A DNA stretch of 64,000 nt from Paenibacillus cookii (GCF_018333375.1 NZ_BORW01000007.1:124001-188000); one strand, 5' to 3'. Shown: positions 1-8,543, counted from the first letter of the stretch. Notes: generated by a model not told the origin, from the sequence alone. Program-made: numbers and translations.

Positions 1-30
1 GATCGCGCTTTTTAACGCCGCATATAAAAA

Positions 31-54
31 ATCCAGCACGTCAAAGTGCTGGAT
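31..54 (-). terminator. Rho-independent terminator
   Basis: A perfect 9-bp stem (ATCCAGCAC/GTGCTGGAT) encloses a 6-base loop. On the minus strand it is followed by a run of T. It lies directly downstream of the secreted-protein gene that ends at 64, so it probably terminates that transcript. Confidence 0.8.
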
Positions 55-63
55 TCTTTCTTT

Positions 64-588
64 TTATGGAATATATTGCTGAACGATTTTAACCACTTTG
101 CCGTCCCGGATCGTCAGGTGGTACGGGAAGCTTTTCATGTCGATCAGCTTGTCGTTGTTCATGATGGCCAAATATTTATCCAGCGATACCGGTTCATTCC
201 ACTGGATGTCCATCCCTTCGTACGTTCCGTCGTGATCGTACAACTGCATCAGCACCTGGGCATCCGGCGCAATGTCATACGTCTTCAGCGTCGGATCGTC
301 GTTGACGATGTAATAACCGTCAGGCGCGCCGCCCAATTCTTCGGCCGCTTCTTTTTCCCGTTCCATGAACTTCTGGTCGGCCGCGGCGCCTTCATACCAT
401 TCGATCGGATCGGCCTGGACGACGATATGCCCGTTCTCCTGTTTTATCGAAGAAATCAAAGCTGTCACTGTGTCCTCGCTCGGAGGAACCGGCGTATATT
501 CCTTGTCCGTTCCGACTGCACTGGCCGATGTCGTCATGCTTAGCAGAACCGCGATCATGAGGGTAGCAAACAGCGTGATTTTTTTCAT
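64..588 (-). CDS. Secreted hypothetical protein
   Basis: A 174-residue protein with a classic signal peptide: MKK, a hydrophobic core, then SASA at about residue 22 as the likely signal peptidase I site. The mature part is acidic and soluble, so the protein is probably exported. The ATG at 588 was chosen because a ttaaaggagat ribosome site stands just upstream; longer reading frames lack one. The family was not recognised. It is monocistronic, with a terminator at 31-54 and an inverted repeat upstream at 710-726. Confidence 0.7.
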   Translation of the reverse strand: MKKITLFATLMIAVLLSMTTSASAVGTDKEYTPVPPSEDTVTALISSIKQENGHIVVQADPIEWYEGAAADQKFMEREKEAAEELGGAPDGYYIVNDDPTLKTYDIAPDAQVLMQLYDHDGTYEGMDIQWNEPVSLDKYLAIMNNDKLIDMKSFPYHLTIRDGKVVKIVQQYIP

Positions 589-709
589 TGAAAATATCTC
601 CTTTAATGGACATGTATTGATTTCCATATTATCCATTACCCTGCCGAGTTATTTTCAAACGGAATTTTGCGTAAAAACTCCGGAATAGCTCCGTTCGGGC
701 GTGGTCTTC

Positions 710-726
710 TTATAGTTTCACTATAA
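710..726. promoter_or_regulatory. Inverted repeat upstream of secreted protein gene
   Basis: TTATAG-tttca-CTATAA is a 6-bp-arm inverted repeat in the non-coding stretch between the HAD gene and the secreted-protein gene. It is a candidate operator or promoter element of the gene at 64-588. Nothing else was recognised between 589 and 801. Confidence 0.3.
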
Positions 727-801
727 AACATCCCCCGCGCCAAATCGTCACAATAAGGTTACAACCACGTCAAATTGTTGTCATGATCGAGTGCGCTTTC
801 A

Positions 802-1515
802 TCAGGTTCTGGCTTTGGCTTTGCCGCGCTGCAAAACCGACTTGAGTTCGTCCAGCTTGTGGATTTCATACGTCGGAACGATGCCGGTCGGGTTCGGCAG
901 GCGGTCCGGATTATACCAGCACGTATCGATGCCGATGTTGTTTCCGCCTTGGATATCGGAGGTTAAGGAATCGCCGACCATCAGCATTTTTTCTTTTTCG
1001 TTGCTGCCGATTTGGGTAAAAGCATGCTCGAAGATCCCCGGCTGCGGTTTTTGGAAGCCCGTATCCTCGGAAACGATCACCGCTTCGAAAAAGTCTTTAA
1101 GCGCCGAACGGTTAAGCCGCCCGAACTGCACCTGCTTGATGCCGTTGGTGACGGCGGCGATGCGGTAGCCGTTGTCCTTCAAATATTGCAGCAGCTCAAG
1201 CGCCCCCTCAAACACGTACGAATGCTCCGAAAGGGATTGGATGTAGCGGTCGCTGACGATTTGCGCATCCTCCTCCAGCTTTTGCTCCTGGCAAAACCGG
1301 CGGAAACGCTCCACCTTCAAATCGGTCGAATTGATGAACCCCTGCTCAAGTTCCTTCCACAGCCCTTTGTTGATCCGGTTATAGCAATCGATGATGCCGG
1401 CATCCTCCGGATCGAGATTCAGGCTCGAAATGACGTAAGCCAAGGCGCGCGCCTCGGACATTTTAAAATCAAACAACGTTTCATCCAGATCGAATAAAAT
1501 CCATTCGTAAGACAA
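802..1515 (-). CDS. HAD-superfamily phosphatase, YjjG/YfnB-like nucleotidase
   Basis: A 237-residue haloacid dehalogenase hydrolase. Motif I, FDLDETL, is at residues 8-14 with the nucleophile Asp. The motif III lysine sits in GFQKPQP and motif IV in GDSLTSD. The helical cap inserted after motif I and the length match the YjjG/YfnB group of noncanonical pyrimidine nucleotidases, which dephosphorylate nucleoside monophosphates and help clear modified nucleotides. The substrate is inferred from the family only. The start at 1515 gives the expected family N-terminus. No operon partner is evident. Confidence 0.85.
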   Translation of the reverse strand: MSYEWILFDLDETLFDFKMSEARALAYVISSLNLDPEDAGIIDCYNRINKGLWKELEQGFINSTDLKVERFRRFCQEQKLEEDAQIVSDRYIQSLSEHSYVFEGALELLQYLKDNGYRIAAVTNGIKQVQFGRLNRSALKDFFEAVIVSEDTGFQKPQPGIFEHAFTQIGSNEKEKMLMVGDSLTSDIQGGNNIGIDTCWYNPDRLPNPTGIVPTYEIHKLDELKSVLQRGKAKART

Positions 1516-1640
1516 ATTGCAGGCCTTCCTTCTATGTAAAATCGGCTTCTTGCAGCCTTTATCCTAACTAGTTTAAGGGAAAAAACGCATTTTATCCACC
1601 TTCGCCGGGACTTCTTCCGGGCACGCAGGTTTCCGTCAAC

Positions 1641-1694
1641 AAAAAAAAGCACGCGGCCCGCCGGACGGATCTCCGAAAGACAAGCCATGTGCTT
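1641..1694 (-). terminator. Terminator of DUF4177 gene
   Basis: Read on the minus strand, AAGCAC..GGC pairs with GCC..GTGCTT and is followed by eight T. It sits 19 bp past the stop of the gene at 1713. Confidence 0.7.
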
Positions 1695-1712
1695 CTGGTT
1701 ATTGGACGAGCG

Positions 1713-1907
1713 TTACACCTTTCTTTTGAACACGGCGATGACATCCCTGGAATGTCCTTGGCCCGCGCTGGTGTCGAAGCAGGAGGTCAGCTCCCAGCCT
1801 TCCATGCCGCATTCGTTCAGCAGTTGTTCGAATTCCTCTTCGTCCACCTTTCCTCCCAAAAAGCCGCCGGTTTGGTACTTGACCGTTTTGTACTCCCATT
1901 TTTCCAT
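1713..1907 (-). CDS. DUF4177 domain protein
   Basis: A 64-residue soluble protein beginning MEKWEYKTVK and containing the pattern MEGWELTS. Both are typical of DUF4177, a small beta-alpha domain found as free-standing proteins in Firmicutes. The function is unknown. It fills the normal length of the family, and a strong terminator follows it. A shorter protein of similar architecture, with the pattern EGWKVHS, is encoded at 19557-19715. Confidence 0.75.
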   Translation of the reverse strand: MEKWEYKTVKYQTGGFLGGKVDEEEFEQLLNECGMEGWELTSCFDTSAGQGHSRDVIAVFKRKV

Positions 1908-2012
1908 CGTCTAACGCATCCCTTCGAATATTGATTATATTCAACCCCGATGACCGCGTCGCCCATGGACGGAGCAGCGGCGGTACCAGGAATCCAGCAA
2001 TCCGTTGACAGC

Positions 2013-2765
2013 TTAGAACGTTTCCTTCAAATAAAACGGTTTGCACTTGCTTTCAAAATAACTTTCAAGCCCGGAGCTGCCGTTCAGCTCGATAAACTGC
2101 ACCGGAGGATACTGCACTTGAACCGATTCGGCGACTTTCCCGGCCTCGGCAATGATTTGATCGCCTTTGCCGATGTAGCTGACCGCAATAAGCGTCCGCG
2201 GCGCGCGGTCCGTGCGCGGGTTAAACACCTGGGCGTTGTAGGCGCAGATGACGTTTTTTAATCCTTCAAAAACTTTGCTCAACTCGTTCAGCAGCTCCGT
2301 CGGCGGTTCCGCAGGGGGACCGATCATCGTTTGGGTGTTTTTTTCCACGACGTAAGCTTCTTGGGCGTTAAACACGGAGCCGTTCAGGATCGCTTCGATT
2401 TCCTGCGCGGTAAACTCTTTGCCGAACTCGGAGCCCGGATTAAGCAGAAGGTCGGCTCCCTTCGTCAAATTAAAAAAATGCACCGCATTAATGGCCAAAT
2501 ATTGCACGGGCTCTTGAATGAAGGCCTGCATGCGGGTCAATGAAGAAAATATCGGGATGTATCGTTTCCCGTTCATTTCAACGCTTAACAGCTGGACGGA
2601 TTGCCCTGCTGTCAGCTCGGTTGTTTCCTGAACAGGGTTTGTCCCGCCTTGAATCGCGTAAATTTCGGAATTCCGGAGTTCGTAATAAAAATCAGGTCTG
2701 GCGGAAGGCTCGTTGACCGCTTTGATCAACTTCTCCTCCAGCGTGTTCGTTGCCTCAAAAGACAT
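2013..2765 (-). CDS. SseB-family protein (enhanced serine sensitivity)
   Basis: A 250-residue cytoplasmic protein. The N-terminal half has the SseB pattern: a short segment on being used as a list of values, then PIFSS and a hydrophobic LAINAVHFF block. The C-terminal half, with LLNELSKVFEGLKNV and a final SYFESKCKPFY, resembles the SseB C-terminal domain. SseB is named for serine sensitivity in E. coli; the biochemical role is not settled. The ATG is preceded by a GGGAGC site. It is monocistronic. Confidence 0.65.
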   Translation of the reverse strand: MSFEATNTLEEKLIKAVNEPSARPDFYYELRNSEIYAIQGGTNPVQETTELTAGQSVQLLSVEMNGKRYIPIFSSLTRMQAFIQEPVQYLAINAVHFFNLTKGADLLLNPGSEFGKEFTAQEIEAILNGSVFNAQEAYVVEKNTQTMIGPPAEPPTELLNELSKVFEGLKNVICAYNAQVFNPRTDRAPRTLIAVSYIGKGDQIIAEAGKVAESVQVQYPPVQFIELNGSSGLESYFESKCKPFYLKETF

Positions 2766-2864
2766 GGTTGATGCTCCCTTCAGGAAAGTATCGGATAAGG
2801 CCCAATATAAGTAGTGTACCTTTCTTTGGCTGTGAACTAAAGCCCTAATTCCTTCGAATGGCGT

Positions 2865-3752
2865 TTAGGGAATGATTTCTTGGAGAGCTTCTCCCAACGT
2901 TTTGTACTTGAAGTCGTACCCCGCCTGCATTAATCGCTCCGGGACGACCCAGCGGCTTTTTAAAACCAATTCGGTTTCGGTTTGAATGATCCTCGCCCCG
3001 ATTTCGAGCATCCAGGCCGGGGCCGGCAGCCCGAAAGGCATGTTCATCGCCCGGCGCAGCTCCCGCATCAGCTCCTTGTTCGTGATCGGATTCGGGGCCG
3101 AAACGTTAAAAACGCCGCTAAGCTCCGGATGCTCCTTCAAGAACAAAATGACGCCCAAAACATCGTGAAGATGAATCCAGCTGAAACGTTGATGGCCGGG
3201 CCCCTGAATGCCGCCGAGGCCGAAACGGACGAGATTGCGGTAGGGAACCATCACCCCGCCGCCGCGCCCCAACACGATGGCGATCCGCAAGGCCGCCTGA
3301 CGGGTACGGGGAAGCTTAAAAGAGAAAAAAGACCTCTCCCATGCCTTGGCGACATCCACCGAAAATCCGGAGCCGATCTCGCCTGCTTCCTCGGTCATCG
3401 GACGGTCTTCGGCATGCCGGTAAATGGTGGCGGTGCTCGAATTGATCCATAGCTCCGGCGGCTGCTCGCAGGCCAAAACGGCCTCCCCGAGGATCGTCGT
3501 CATCTCGGTGCGGGAGTTCCAAATTTCGGCTTTGTTTTTGTCATGATAACGGCAGTTGACCGATTTGCCCGCCAAATTGACGAGCAGGTCCGCAGACTCC
3601 AGCGCCTCGCGGATTCCTTCCCGGTCCTGCCAGGAGATATGGCCAGCCCGTCTGGAGATAATGCACACCTCCCATCCGCGCCGTTTGAATTCTTGTTCGA
3701 GGTACGTCCCGATAAAACCGGTTCCGCCGGCGATCACGATTTTTTGTTTCAT
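2865..3752 (-). CDS. TIGR01777-family NAD(P)-dependent epimerase/oxidoreductase
   Basis: A 295-residue extended-SDR protein of the YfcH type. The N-terminal Rossmann motif GGTGFIG is at residues 8-14. NLAG marks the cofactor pocket and NSSTATIY the catalytic region. The C-terminal DUF1731-like end (SRWVVPERLMQAGY) is also present. The reaction is unknown. I chose the ATG at 3752 because GGAGAG precedes it; the upstream in-frame ATG at 3776 has no ribosome site. A truncated membrane protein gene lies 20 bp upstream on the same strand. Confidence 0.85.
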   Translation of the reverse strand: MKQKIVIAGGTGFIGTYLEQEFKRRGWEVCIISRRAGHISWQDREGIREALESADLLVNLAGKSVNCRYHDKNKAEIWNSRTEMTTILGEAVLACEQPPELWINSSTATIYRHAEDRPMTEEAGEIGSGFSVDVAKAWERSFFSFKLPRTRQAALRIAIVLGRGGGVMVPYRNLVRFGLGGIQGPGHQRFSWIHLHDVLGVILFLKEHPELSGVFNVSAPNPITNKELMRELRRAMNMPFGLPAPAWMLEIGARIIQTETELVLKSRWVVPERLMQAGYDFKYKTLGEALQEIIP

Positions 3753-3772
3753 CGCTGCTCTCTCCTTTTCCG

Positions 3773-4132
3773 TCAAGTAGGACGATGGCGCTTCCTATGG
3801 CGATGGTAGAAAAAAATGCCGGCTGCGGCTAGCAGCGCAATGACGAGAATGCTTAACCAGGCCTCTCCCGGCCTGCCTGCCGGTCCGGCATAGGGTCCCC
3901 GATATTCAGCCATGACGTAGGCTTCGGTGCCCGTTTTTACGGCAATCTGCTTTTGGGGGCTGATCCCTAGTATTTCATGGTACGTCGTCCCCTTCGGGTA
4001 AACGTTCGAAAAGTTGCCGCCGTATGTGCCTTCGCGGTCGGAGTAGCGAGTCACCTTCCCCAGCTTTTTCCCGATGCGATCCGAATCTACCTGCTCCGCC
4101 CGGTCATGCCTTAAAATGTTCCTTGATCTCAT
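3773..4132 (-). pseudogene. Truncated membrane protein, N-terminus missing
   Basis: The 119-codon frame overlaps the end of the VOC gene by 29 bp. From about residue 14 it reads as a conserved extracellular-type domain (IGKKLGKVTRYSDREGTYGG) followed by a C-terminal membrane segment (AWLSILVIALLAAAGIFFY) and a basic tail. The expected signal peptide is absent; the frame simply starts inside the preceding gene. It is probably the remainder of an exported membrane-anchored protein fused next to the VOC gene by a deletion. It could still be translated by coupling. Confidence 0.5.
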
Positions 4133-4538
4133 CCTGCGGGTCCCATTTGGACCAGGCGGCTTCCAGCAAATGGCCTTCCGGGTCCCGGAAATAAAAATAT
4201 TTGGCTTCGCCTTGGCCGAGCGTACGGAGCTCTTCCACCTGAACGCCCGCGTTTTTCAACTTGTCGTAGGTATGCTCGATGTTTTCGCAATTCAGGGCCA
4301 TGATCGGAAAAGGCTTGCCGTTTCTTCGGATTTCCAGCGGCTGCTTGTCCCGGGTTTCGATCAGCAGCAGGGCAATCGAGTTCACGTGCGGATGATGCAG
4401 GACGGCCAAGTCAGAGCCGCGGTCTTCGAATTTTTCCATCAGCTTGAAGTCCAGATGCTGCGTATACCACGCAATCGAATCGTCGAGGCGGGTCGTCGGC
4501 ACGTACACGTAACCGATCCGCAGGAAAGAAAACGTCAT
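4104..4538 (-). CDS. VOC family (glyoxalase-like) protein
   Basis: A 144-residue two-module vicinal-oxygen-chelate protein. The N-terminal module starts with YVYVPTTRLDDSIAWYTQHL. The second ends with YFYFRDPEGHLLEAAW, where the glutamate is the usual metal ligand. The family includes glyoxalases, dioxygenases and antibiotic-binding proteins, and the substrate cannot be read from the sequence. A strong AGGGAGG site precedes the ATG. The downstream truncated membrane protein overlaps its 3' end. Confidence 0.8.
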   Translation of the reverse strand: MTFSFLRIGYVYVPTTRLDDSIAWYTQHLDFKLMEKFEDRGSDLAVLHHPHVNSIALLLIETRDKQPLEIRRNGKPFPIMALNCENIEHTYDKLKNAGVQVEELRTLGQGEAKYFYFRDPEGHLLEAAWSKWDPQDEIKEHFKA

Positions 4539-4581
4539 GAAAAAACCTCCCTGAAGATTATTTTTCGTCGTTTTGCGATGC

Positions 4582-5164
4582 TCACGTTTCGTTCAGCTTC
4601 AGCGCTTTAAAATTTTTGATCAGATAGTGCATGCCCGAAGCAAGCGTCATCCACACGGCAAGCAGCATCAACGCCTGGTCCACCCGAACGGAGGTAAACC
4701 ATTGGAACGGGACATTTTCAAGCATGACGGCCACGATGGCGACGACCTGCGCCACCATTTTCCATTTGCCGAACTTGTCGGCGGCCAAAGCGATGCCTTG
4801 CGCGGAAGCGATCATCCGGAGGCCCGTGATCACGAATTCGCGTCCGATCATCAACACCGCTGCCCAAGACGCAATCATGCCGGACTGCACCATCATGATC
4901 AGCGCAACGGAAATGAGCAGCTTGTCCGCCAGGGGATCAAGCAGTTTTCCCAAGTTGGTGATCTGGTTGTATTTTCTGGCGACATAACCGTCCAGTTTGT
5001 CCGTTCCGGAGGCCAGCACAAAAATGGCTACGGCAATGTACGATCCGTAATCGTCCAAAAAACGGAATACCGCCACATCCGCCAGAAGGCCACTCGGCAA
5101 AAAAGAGCATAAACAGCGGGATGAGCGCGATCCGTGCCAAAGTGATCCGGTTAGCCATATTCAA
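4582..5164 (-). pseudogene. pgsA: Frameshifted CDP-diacylglycerol-glycerol-3-P phosphatidyltransferase
   Basis: The enzyme makes phosphatidylglycerophosphate in the membrane. The N-terminus (MNMANRITLARIALIPLF) is read from a TTG at 5164, preceded by aaggaggg. The rest, including the CDP-alcohol transferase motif DG-x2-AR-x8-G-x3-D-x3-D in DKLDGYVARKYNQITNLGKL, is in another frame starting near 5100. The frames join at a run of six A (plus strand 5099-5104); removing one base would restore a full-length protein of about 193 residues. It may be a true knockout of a second pgsA copy, a sequencing error, or slippage on the homopolymer. Confidence 0.8.
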
Positions 5165-5189
5165 AGCAACGTCCCTCCTTTCATTTTCC

Positions 5190-5846
5190 CTATGGATTTC
5201 GGCTTCCCCACTCGCGGTAAAACTGCTGCAAATACTGCTCCATAAACGCATGCCGCTGTTCGGCCAGCTCCCTGGCGTACGGCGTGTTCATCAAACTTTT
5301 AAGCTTCAGCAGCTTTTCGTAAAAATGGTAGATAGCGGTCTTGCCGGCGGACCGGTAATCCTCCTGGGCAAGATCATCCAGGCTCAGCTCCGGGTCATGG
5401 ATGATGCGGCCTTTGGCCCCCGAATACGCAAACGTTCTGGCAATGCCGATCGCCCCGATCGCATCCAGACGGTCCGCATCCTGCACGACCTGCCCTTCCA
5501 GGGTGGTCATCGGCGGATTTTTGCCGCCGTTATAAGACATGTTCGCGATGATGTCCATCACCTTGCCGGTCAAATCTTCGTCAGCGGCTTGTTCCGTCAG
5601 CCATGCCCTCACTTTTTCCAACCCCGCTTCCTTGCTTGCATTCAATTTTTCGTCGGCCACGTCATGCAGAAGCGCTGCCAGCTCGCACACGGTCCGGTCG
5701 GCGTTTTCCTTGGCGGCGATGTCGAGCGCCGTATTCCGTACCCGATCGATATGCCACCAGTCATGGCCGCTGGCCTCCCCGGCATGCACTTGTTTTACGA
5801 ATCGCTCCGCCTGTTGGATAAGCCAAGAATGATCTGCCACTTTCAT
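5190..5846 (-). CDS. HD-domain phosphohydrolase, YpgQ/YedJ-like
   Basis: A 218-residue metal-dependent phosphohydrolase. HDWWH near residue 28 and LLHDVAD near residue 63 supply the metal-binding His and Asp residues. The later D of QDADRLDAIGAIG is also typical of the YpgQ/YedJ group, which acts on nucleotides or related phosphate esters. The ATG at 5846 follows AAGGAGAGAGG. It lies 26 bp upstream of broken pgsA on the same strand, so the two may be cotranscribed. Confidence 0.85.
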   Translation of the reverse strand: MKVADHSWLIQQAERFVKQVHAGEASGHDWWHIDRVRNTALDIAAKENADRTVCELAALLHDVADEKLNASKEAGLEKVRAWLTEQAADEDLTGKVMDIIANMSYNGGKNPPMTTLEGQVVQDADRLDAIGAIGIARTFAYSGAKGRIIHDPELSLDDLAQEDYRSAGKTAIYHFYEKLLKLKSLMNTPYARELAEQRHAFMEQYLQQFYREWGSRNP

Positions 5847-5915
5847 GTTTGCCTCTCTCCTTCTGCGATTGCGGCATTGTTTTTTGCCTGTTGCGGCATC
5901 TCCGCACATTCCATG

Positions 5916-6335
5916 CTACAGCGTTTTTTTGAAAAAAACCTCGCCGATCCCGCCCTCGTTGATGCCCGAAACGATTCCCGCTTCCTCGAAGCCGACATGC
6001 CTGTGCCAGCTTTGCGGCTCCGCTTCGTTCACTTGCGACGAGCTGTACAGGTAGCGGTGACCGCGCTTTTTTAAATCCTCTGATGCAAAAGCCAGCAGTT
6101 TTTTGCCGATCCCCTGCGCGCGGCGGCCTTCTTTCACGAGGATAAGACCGATGTAAGGAACCGTGGACCATATGTATTCCAAGCGCATATAGCCGAGCAA
6201 TTCTCCGTCGTTTTCGGCCAAAACGACTTCGCGGCGGCCCAGCTTCCACCTCAGAAACTCGGGATCAAAATGCGGATCCATCTCCCGTGCCTTCGCAAAA
6301 TCTTCGGGTTCACCGAAACGTGTGACAGTCTGCAC
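5916..6335 (-). CDS. GNAT-family N-acetyltransferase
   Basis: A 139-residue GNAT protein. The acetyl-CoA pyrophosphate loop is seen in RRAQGIGKKLL, preceded by the LGYMRLEY strand and followed by HRHVGFEEAGI near the C-terminus. The acceptor is unknown. The GTG at 6335 was chosen because AAGGAGGG lies seven bases upstream; an in-frame TTG further up overlaps that ribosome site and is less likely. Confidence 0.8.
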   Translation of the reverse strand: MQTVTRFGEPEDFAKAREMDPHFDPEFLRWKLGRREVVLAENDGELLGYMRLEYIWSTVPYIGLILVKEGRRAQGIGKKLLAFASEDLKKRGHRYLYSSSQVNEAEPQSWHRHVGFEEAGIVSGINEGGIGEVFFKKTL

Positions 6336-6371
6336 AAACCAACCCTCCTTCAAAACATCGCTTTTGTTTCG

Positions 6372-6845
6372 TTATCCATTTTCAATTCTTGTTACCAAGC
6401 GGTATGACGGGGCGACCTCCCATGTCTCATACGGAATCATACCCTTGGCCCTCATCGCGTCGAGCGTGCGGGATTTTTGCTGCGGGCGGGTAATATATTC
6501 ATCGATGTTGGATTCGGTGATTCGAACGTATCCGGCTTCCTGAATTTCTTCCGGCTGGATGCGGATCTCCCCGCTCACATATTCGGCTTTGAAAACAACC
6601 GAAAGGACGTGCTTCGTCGCGTTGAAATAAACGCCCGTAATTCCGACCGGCCGAATCACGACCCCCGTCTCCTCCAGAAATTCCCTGCACACGGCCTGGT
6701 CCAATGGCTCCCCTTCATCCACTTTTCCTCCAGGCATCTCCCATGTGTCGTTCCGCCAGTGCGTCCTGACGAGCAGCACCTCGTCGTGTTCGTTCATCAA
6801 CAAGGCGGAAACCGAAACCGTGTGTTTGGGCGGATTATGCTCCAT
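6372..6845 (-). CDS. Nudix hydrolase
   Basis: A 157-residue protein with a complete Nudix box, GGKVDEGEPLDQAVCREFLE followed by ETGV (pattern Gx5Ex7REUxEExGU), at about residues 38-61. It would hydrolyse a nucleoside diphosphate linked to another moiety. The rest of the sequence does not define the substrate. It lies between a GNAT and a HIT gene on the same strand with short gaps, so cotranscription is possible. Confidence 0.88.
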   Translation of the reverse strand: MEHNPPKHTVSVSALLMNEHDEVLLVRTHWRNDTWEMPGGKVDEGEPLDQAVCREFLEETGVVIRPVGITGVYFNATKHVLSVVFKAEYVSGEIRIQPEEIQEAGYVRITESNIDEYITRPQQKSRTLDAMRAKGMIPYETWEVAPSYRLVTRIENG

Positions 6846-6866
6846 GCCGATCGTCCTCTCTTCGCG

Positions 6867-7205
6867 TTATTTGGAAACGGTCCTTTCGCCGCTCACCACA
6901 TGCCAGTGAAAATGCTTGGAGTCCTGGTAGGCTCCGAGGTTGGTGATCACTCTGGCGGCGCCCGTGCTTAAGGTCATGTCCGAAGCCACCTTTTTGACGA
7001 CGGCCATGAGCTCTAGCAGCAGCCGATCGTCGTTGCTTTCTTCATCGGAGACGAGCGAACCGACGTGAATTTTCGGAATGACGACGACATGATGTTCATA
7101 GGACGGTCTTGTGTGATGGTACGCCAAAACTCGCTCCGTTTCCATCACTTTGCGGACAGACGTTTTTCCGTTCAAAACCTCATCACAATAAAAATCTTGG
7201 CTCAT
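6867..7205 (-). CDS. HIT-family nucleotide-binding protein
   Basis: A 112-residue protein with the histidine triad motif HFHWHVV near residues 101-107. The central histidine of such motifs forms a nucleotidyl intermediate. The DFYCDEVLNG start and an HHVVVIPKIHVGSL strand are typical of HINT/HIT hydrolases of nucleotide phosphoramidates or dinucleotides. The ATG at 7205 has AGGAGG five bases upstream. The exact substrate is unknown. Confidence 0.85.
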   Translation of the reverse strand: MSQDFYCDEVLNGKTSVRKVMETERVLAYHHTRPSYEHHVVVIPKIHVGSLVSDEESNDDRLLLELMAVVKKVASDMTLSTGAARVITNLGAYQDSKHFHWHVVSGERTVSK

Positions 7206-7251
7206 ATGCCCCTCCTGTTCCTGCATCCTGCCGGATCATGATTCAACCGTG

Positions 7252-7722
7252 CTAAACGATATCCTTTTGATACACGATAATTTCTTTCCCGTCTTGATTG
7301 ATCACGGATTTTACGGGCGCCATCCCCTGACCCTTCCAAAACCGGTGTCCCGGTTCATTTTCGGCGATCACCCCCAGGCGGAACGTTTTGACGCCTCTTT
7401 CCTTCATGATGTCATAAAATAAATCCATCGCCCGGCGGCCGTACCCCTGCCCCTGAAAGCTCTTTCGTATTTGCAGCAGCCCAAGCCACGGATAACCGTC
7501 TTTGGGATTGTTCATCAACAGCTCGAGCACGCCGACGTACCGGTCTCCGTCTTGAATGACAAACCGTTCTGCCCCCATGTTTCGCCCTTCTTGAATCTCT
7601 TCCCGGATCTCTTCTTCCGTGAACACGTCCTTCTCCTTCGACACCCGGTTAAAAAAAGGATCCGAATTCAAAATGATGACTTCCTCGCTAAACAGCTTTG
7701 GCGTAGATGGTATCAGTATCAT
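7252..7722 (-). CDS. GNAT-family N-acetyltransferase
   Basis: A 156-residue GNAT protein with the acetyl-CoA loop in SFQGQGYGRRAM and a conserved strand (GYPWLGLLQI) before it. The N-terminal region, with FFNRVSKEKDVFTEEEI, resembles other Bacillus GNATs of unknown acceptor. AAAGGAG precedes the ATG. It starts 12 bp after the stop of the membrane protein gene at 7735, so these genes are probably one operon with 8034-8543. Confidence 0.8.
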   Translation of the reverse strand: MILIPSTPKLFSEEVIILNSDPFFNRVSKEKDVFTEEEIREEIQEGRNMGAERFVIQDGDRYVGVLELLMNNPKDGYPWLGLLQIRKSFQGQGYGRRAMDLFYDIMKERGVKTFRLGVIAENEPGHRFWKGQGMAPVKSVINQDGKEIIVYQKDIV

Positions 7723-7734
7723 CAGTTTCTCCTT

Positions 7735-8037
7735 TCAATTGAATGTATTTATTTCATATTTCCCTGCGCCCGGAGCCTCAAAATGTCGATCTTCCCCGTC
7801 ACCCGAAGCTTCGAACGTCTCAACGCGATCTCCGGTGATCGCTAAAACGCGTACGTCTTTTTCCTTTTGCAAACCTTGGATATTAAACAGAAGCGTGACC
7901 TTGTAACGGGTTCCCCAGCCCTGTGACATCTGATGGGTTCCAAAATAGGATTGATGCGTTTCGATGAAGTCATTGATTAACAAGGCAACCCCCAGGATAG
8001 CGGCCAAAATGCAATAAATCAGCGTTCTTTTTTTCAC
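7735..8037 (-). CDS. Small membrane-anchored hypothetical protein
   Basis: A 100-residue protein with one N-terminal hydrophobic segment (residues about 5-22) after MKKR, then a soluble beta-rich domain presumably outside the membrane. It starts with GTG, and its first bases overlap the stop of the kinase gene upstream (GTGA), a sign of translational coupling. The family was not recognised. Confidence 0.65.
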   Translation of the reverse strand: MKKRTLIYCILAAILGVALLINDFIETHQSYFGTHQMSQGWGTRYKVTLLFNIQGLQKEKDVRVLAITGDRVETFEASGDGEDRHFEAPGAGKYEINTFN

Positions 8038-8543
8038 TGGCCTTCACGCGCCTGTATGTATTTTAAAATCTCTTTATTGCTACGTACGACCATCCGTTTG
8101 GCCTTAAACGGTTCGGTCATTTCCATAATCTCCTTCATATGTACCCTGTCAAATTTCCGGTTCCATACCCAAGCCATCTCGAACACATTTTTCAAAGACT
8201 GCTTGTAATTCGCCCGCTCGAGTCCAAGCCTGGTGCGCAAAAAGCGGCGGATGACCCTAAAATCCCGGACCCAGCGGTTGGGCGTAATAATAAAAATAAC
8301 ATCGGCATGCTCGAAGCTCTCTTTTCCCCATTTATGATGCACGCCTTCAATAACCCAAGCCTCGCTGCAGGCCGCCCGCCTTAACAAGGCATCCCTCGTT
8401 TCCGCCGGAAATCTGCGCTGCACCTCGCCGCGTTCCCATACGAAATTGTCCGTTTCATAGTGAGGGATGTTCAGCCTTCGCGAACATTCGCGTGCGATGT
8501 AGGATTTTCCGCTGCCGCAAGAACCAATAATCCGGATTTTTAT
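8034..8543 (-). CDS. P-loop kinase-like protein (topology-modulation type), apparent ATA start
   Basis: A 169-residue small P-loop NTPase with Walker A GSCGSGKS at residues 7-14. The sequence fits the adenylate-kinase-like group annotated as topology modulation proteins. The reading frame opens after a TAA at 8544-8546. The only plausible initiation point by homology and spacing is ATA AAA ATC, six bases after AAGGGGGTG. No ATG, GTG or TTG lies before the Walker A motif. Either AUA is used, or the ATG was mutated and the gene is weakly expressed from an internal start. It overlaps the next gene by 4 bp. Confidence 0.7.
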   Translation of the reverse strand: MKIRIIGSCGSGKSYIARECSRRLNIPHYETDNFVWERGEVQRRFPAETRDALLRRAACSEAWVIEGVHHKWGKESFEHADVIFIITPNRWVRDFRVIRRFLRTRLGLERANYKQSLKNVFEMAWVWNRKFDRVHMKEIMEMTEPFKAKRMVVRSNKEILKYIQAREGQ

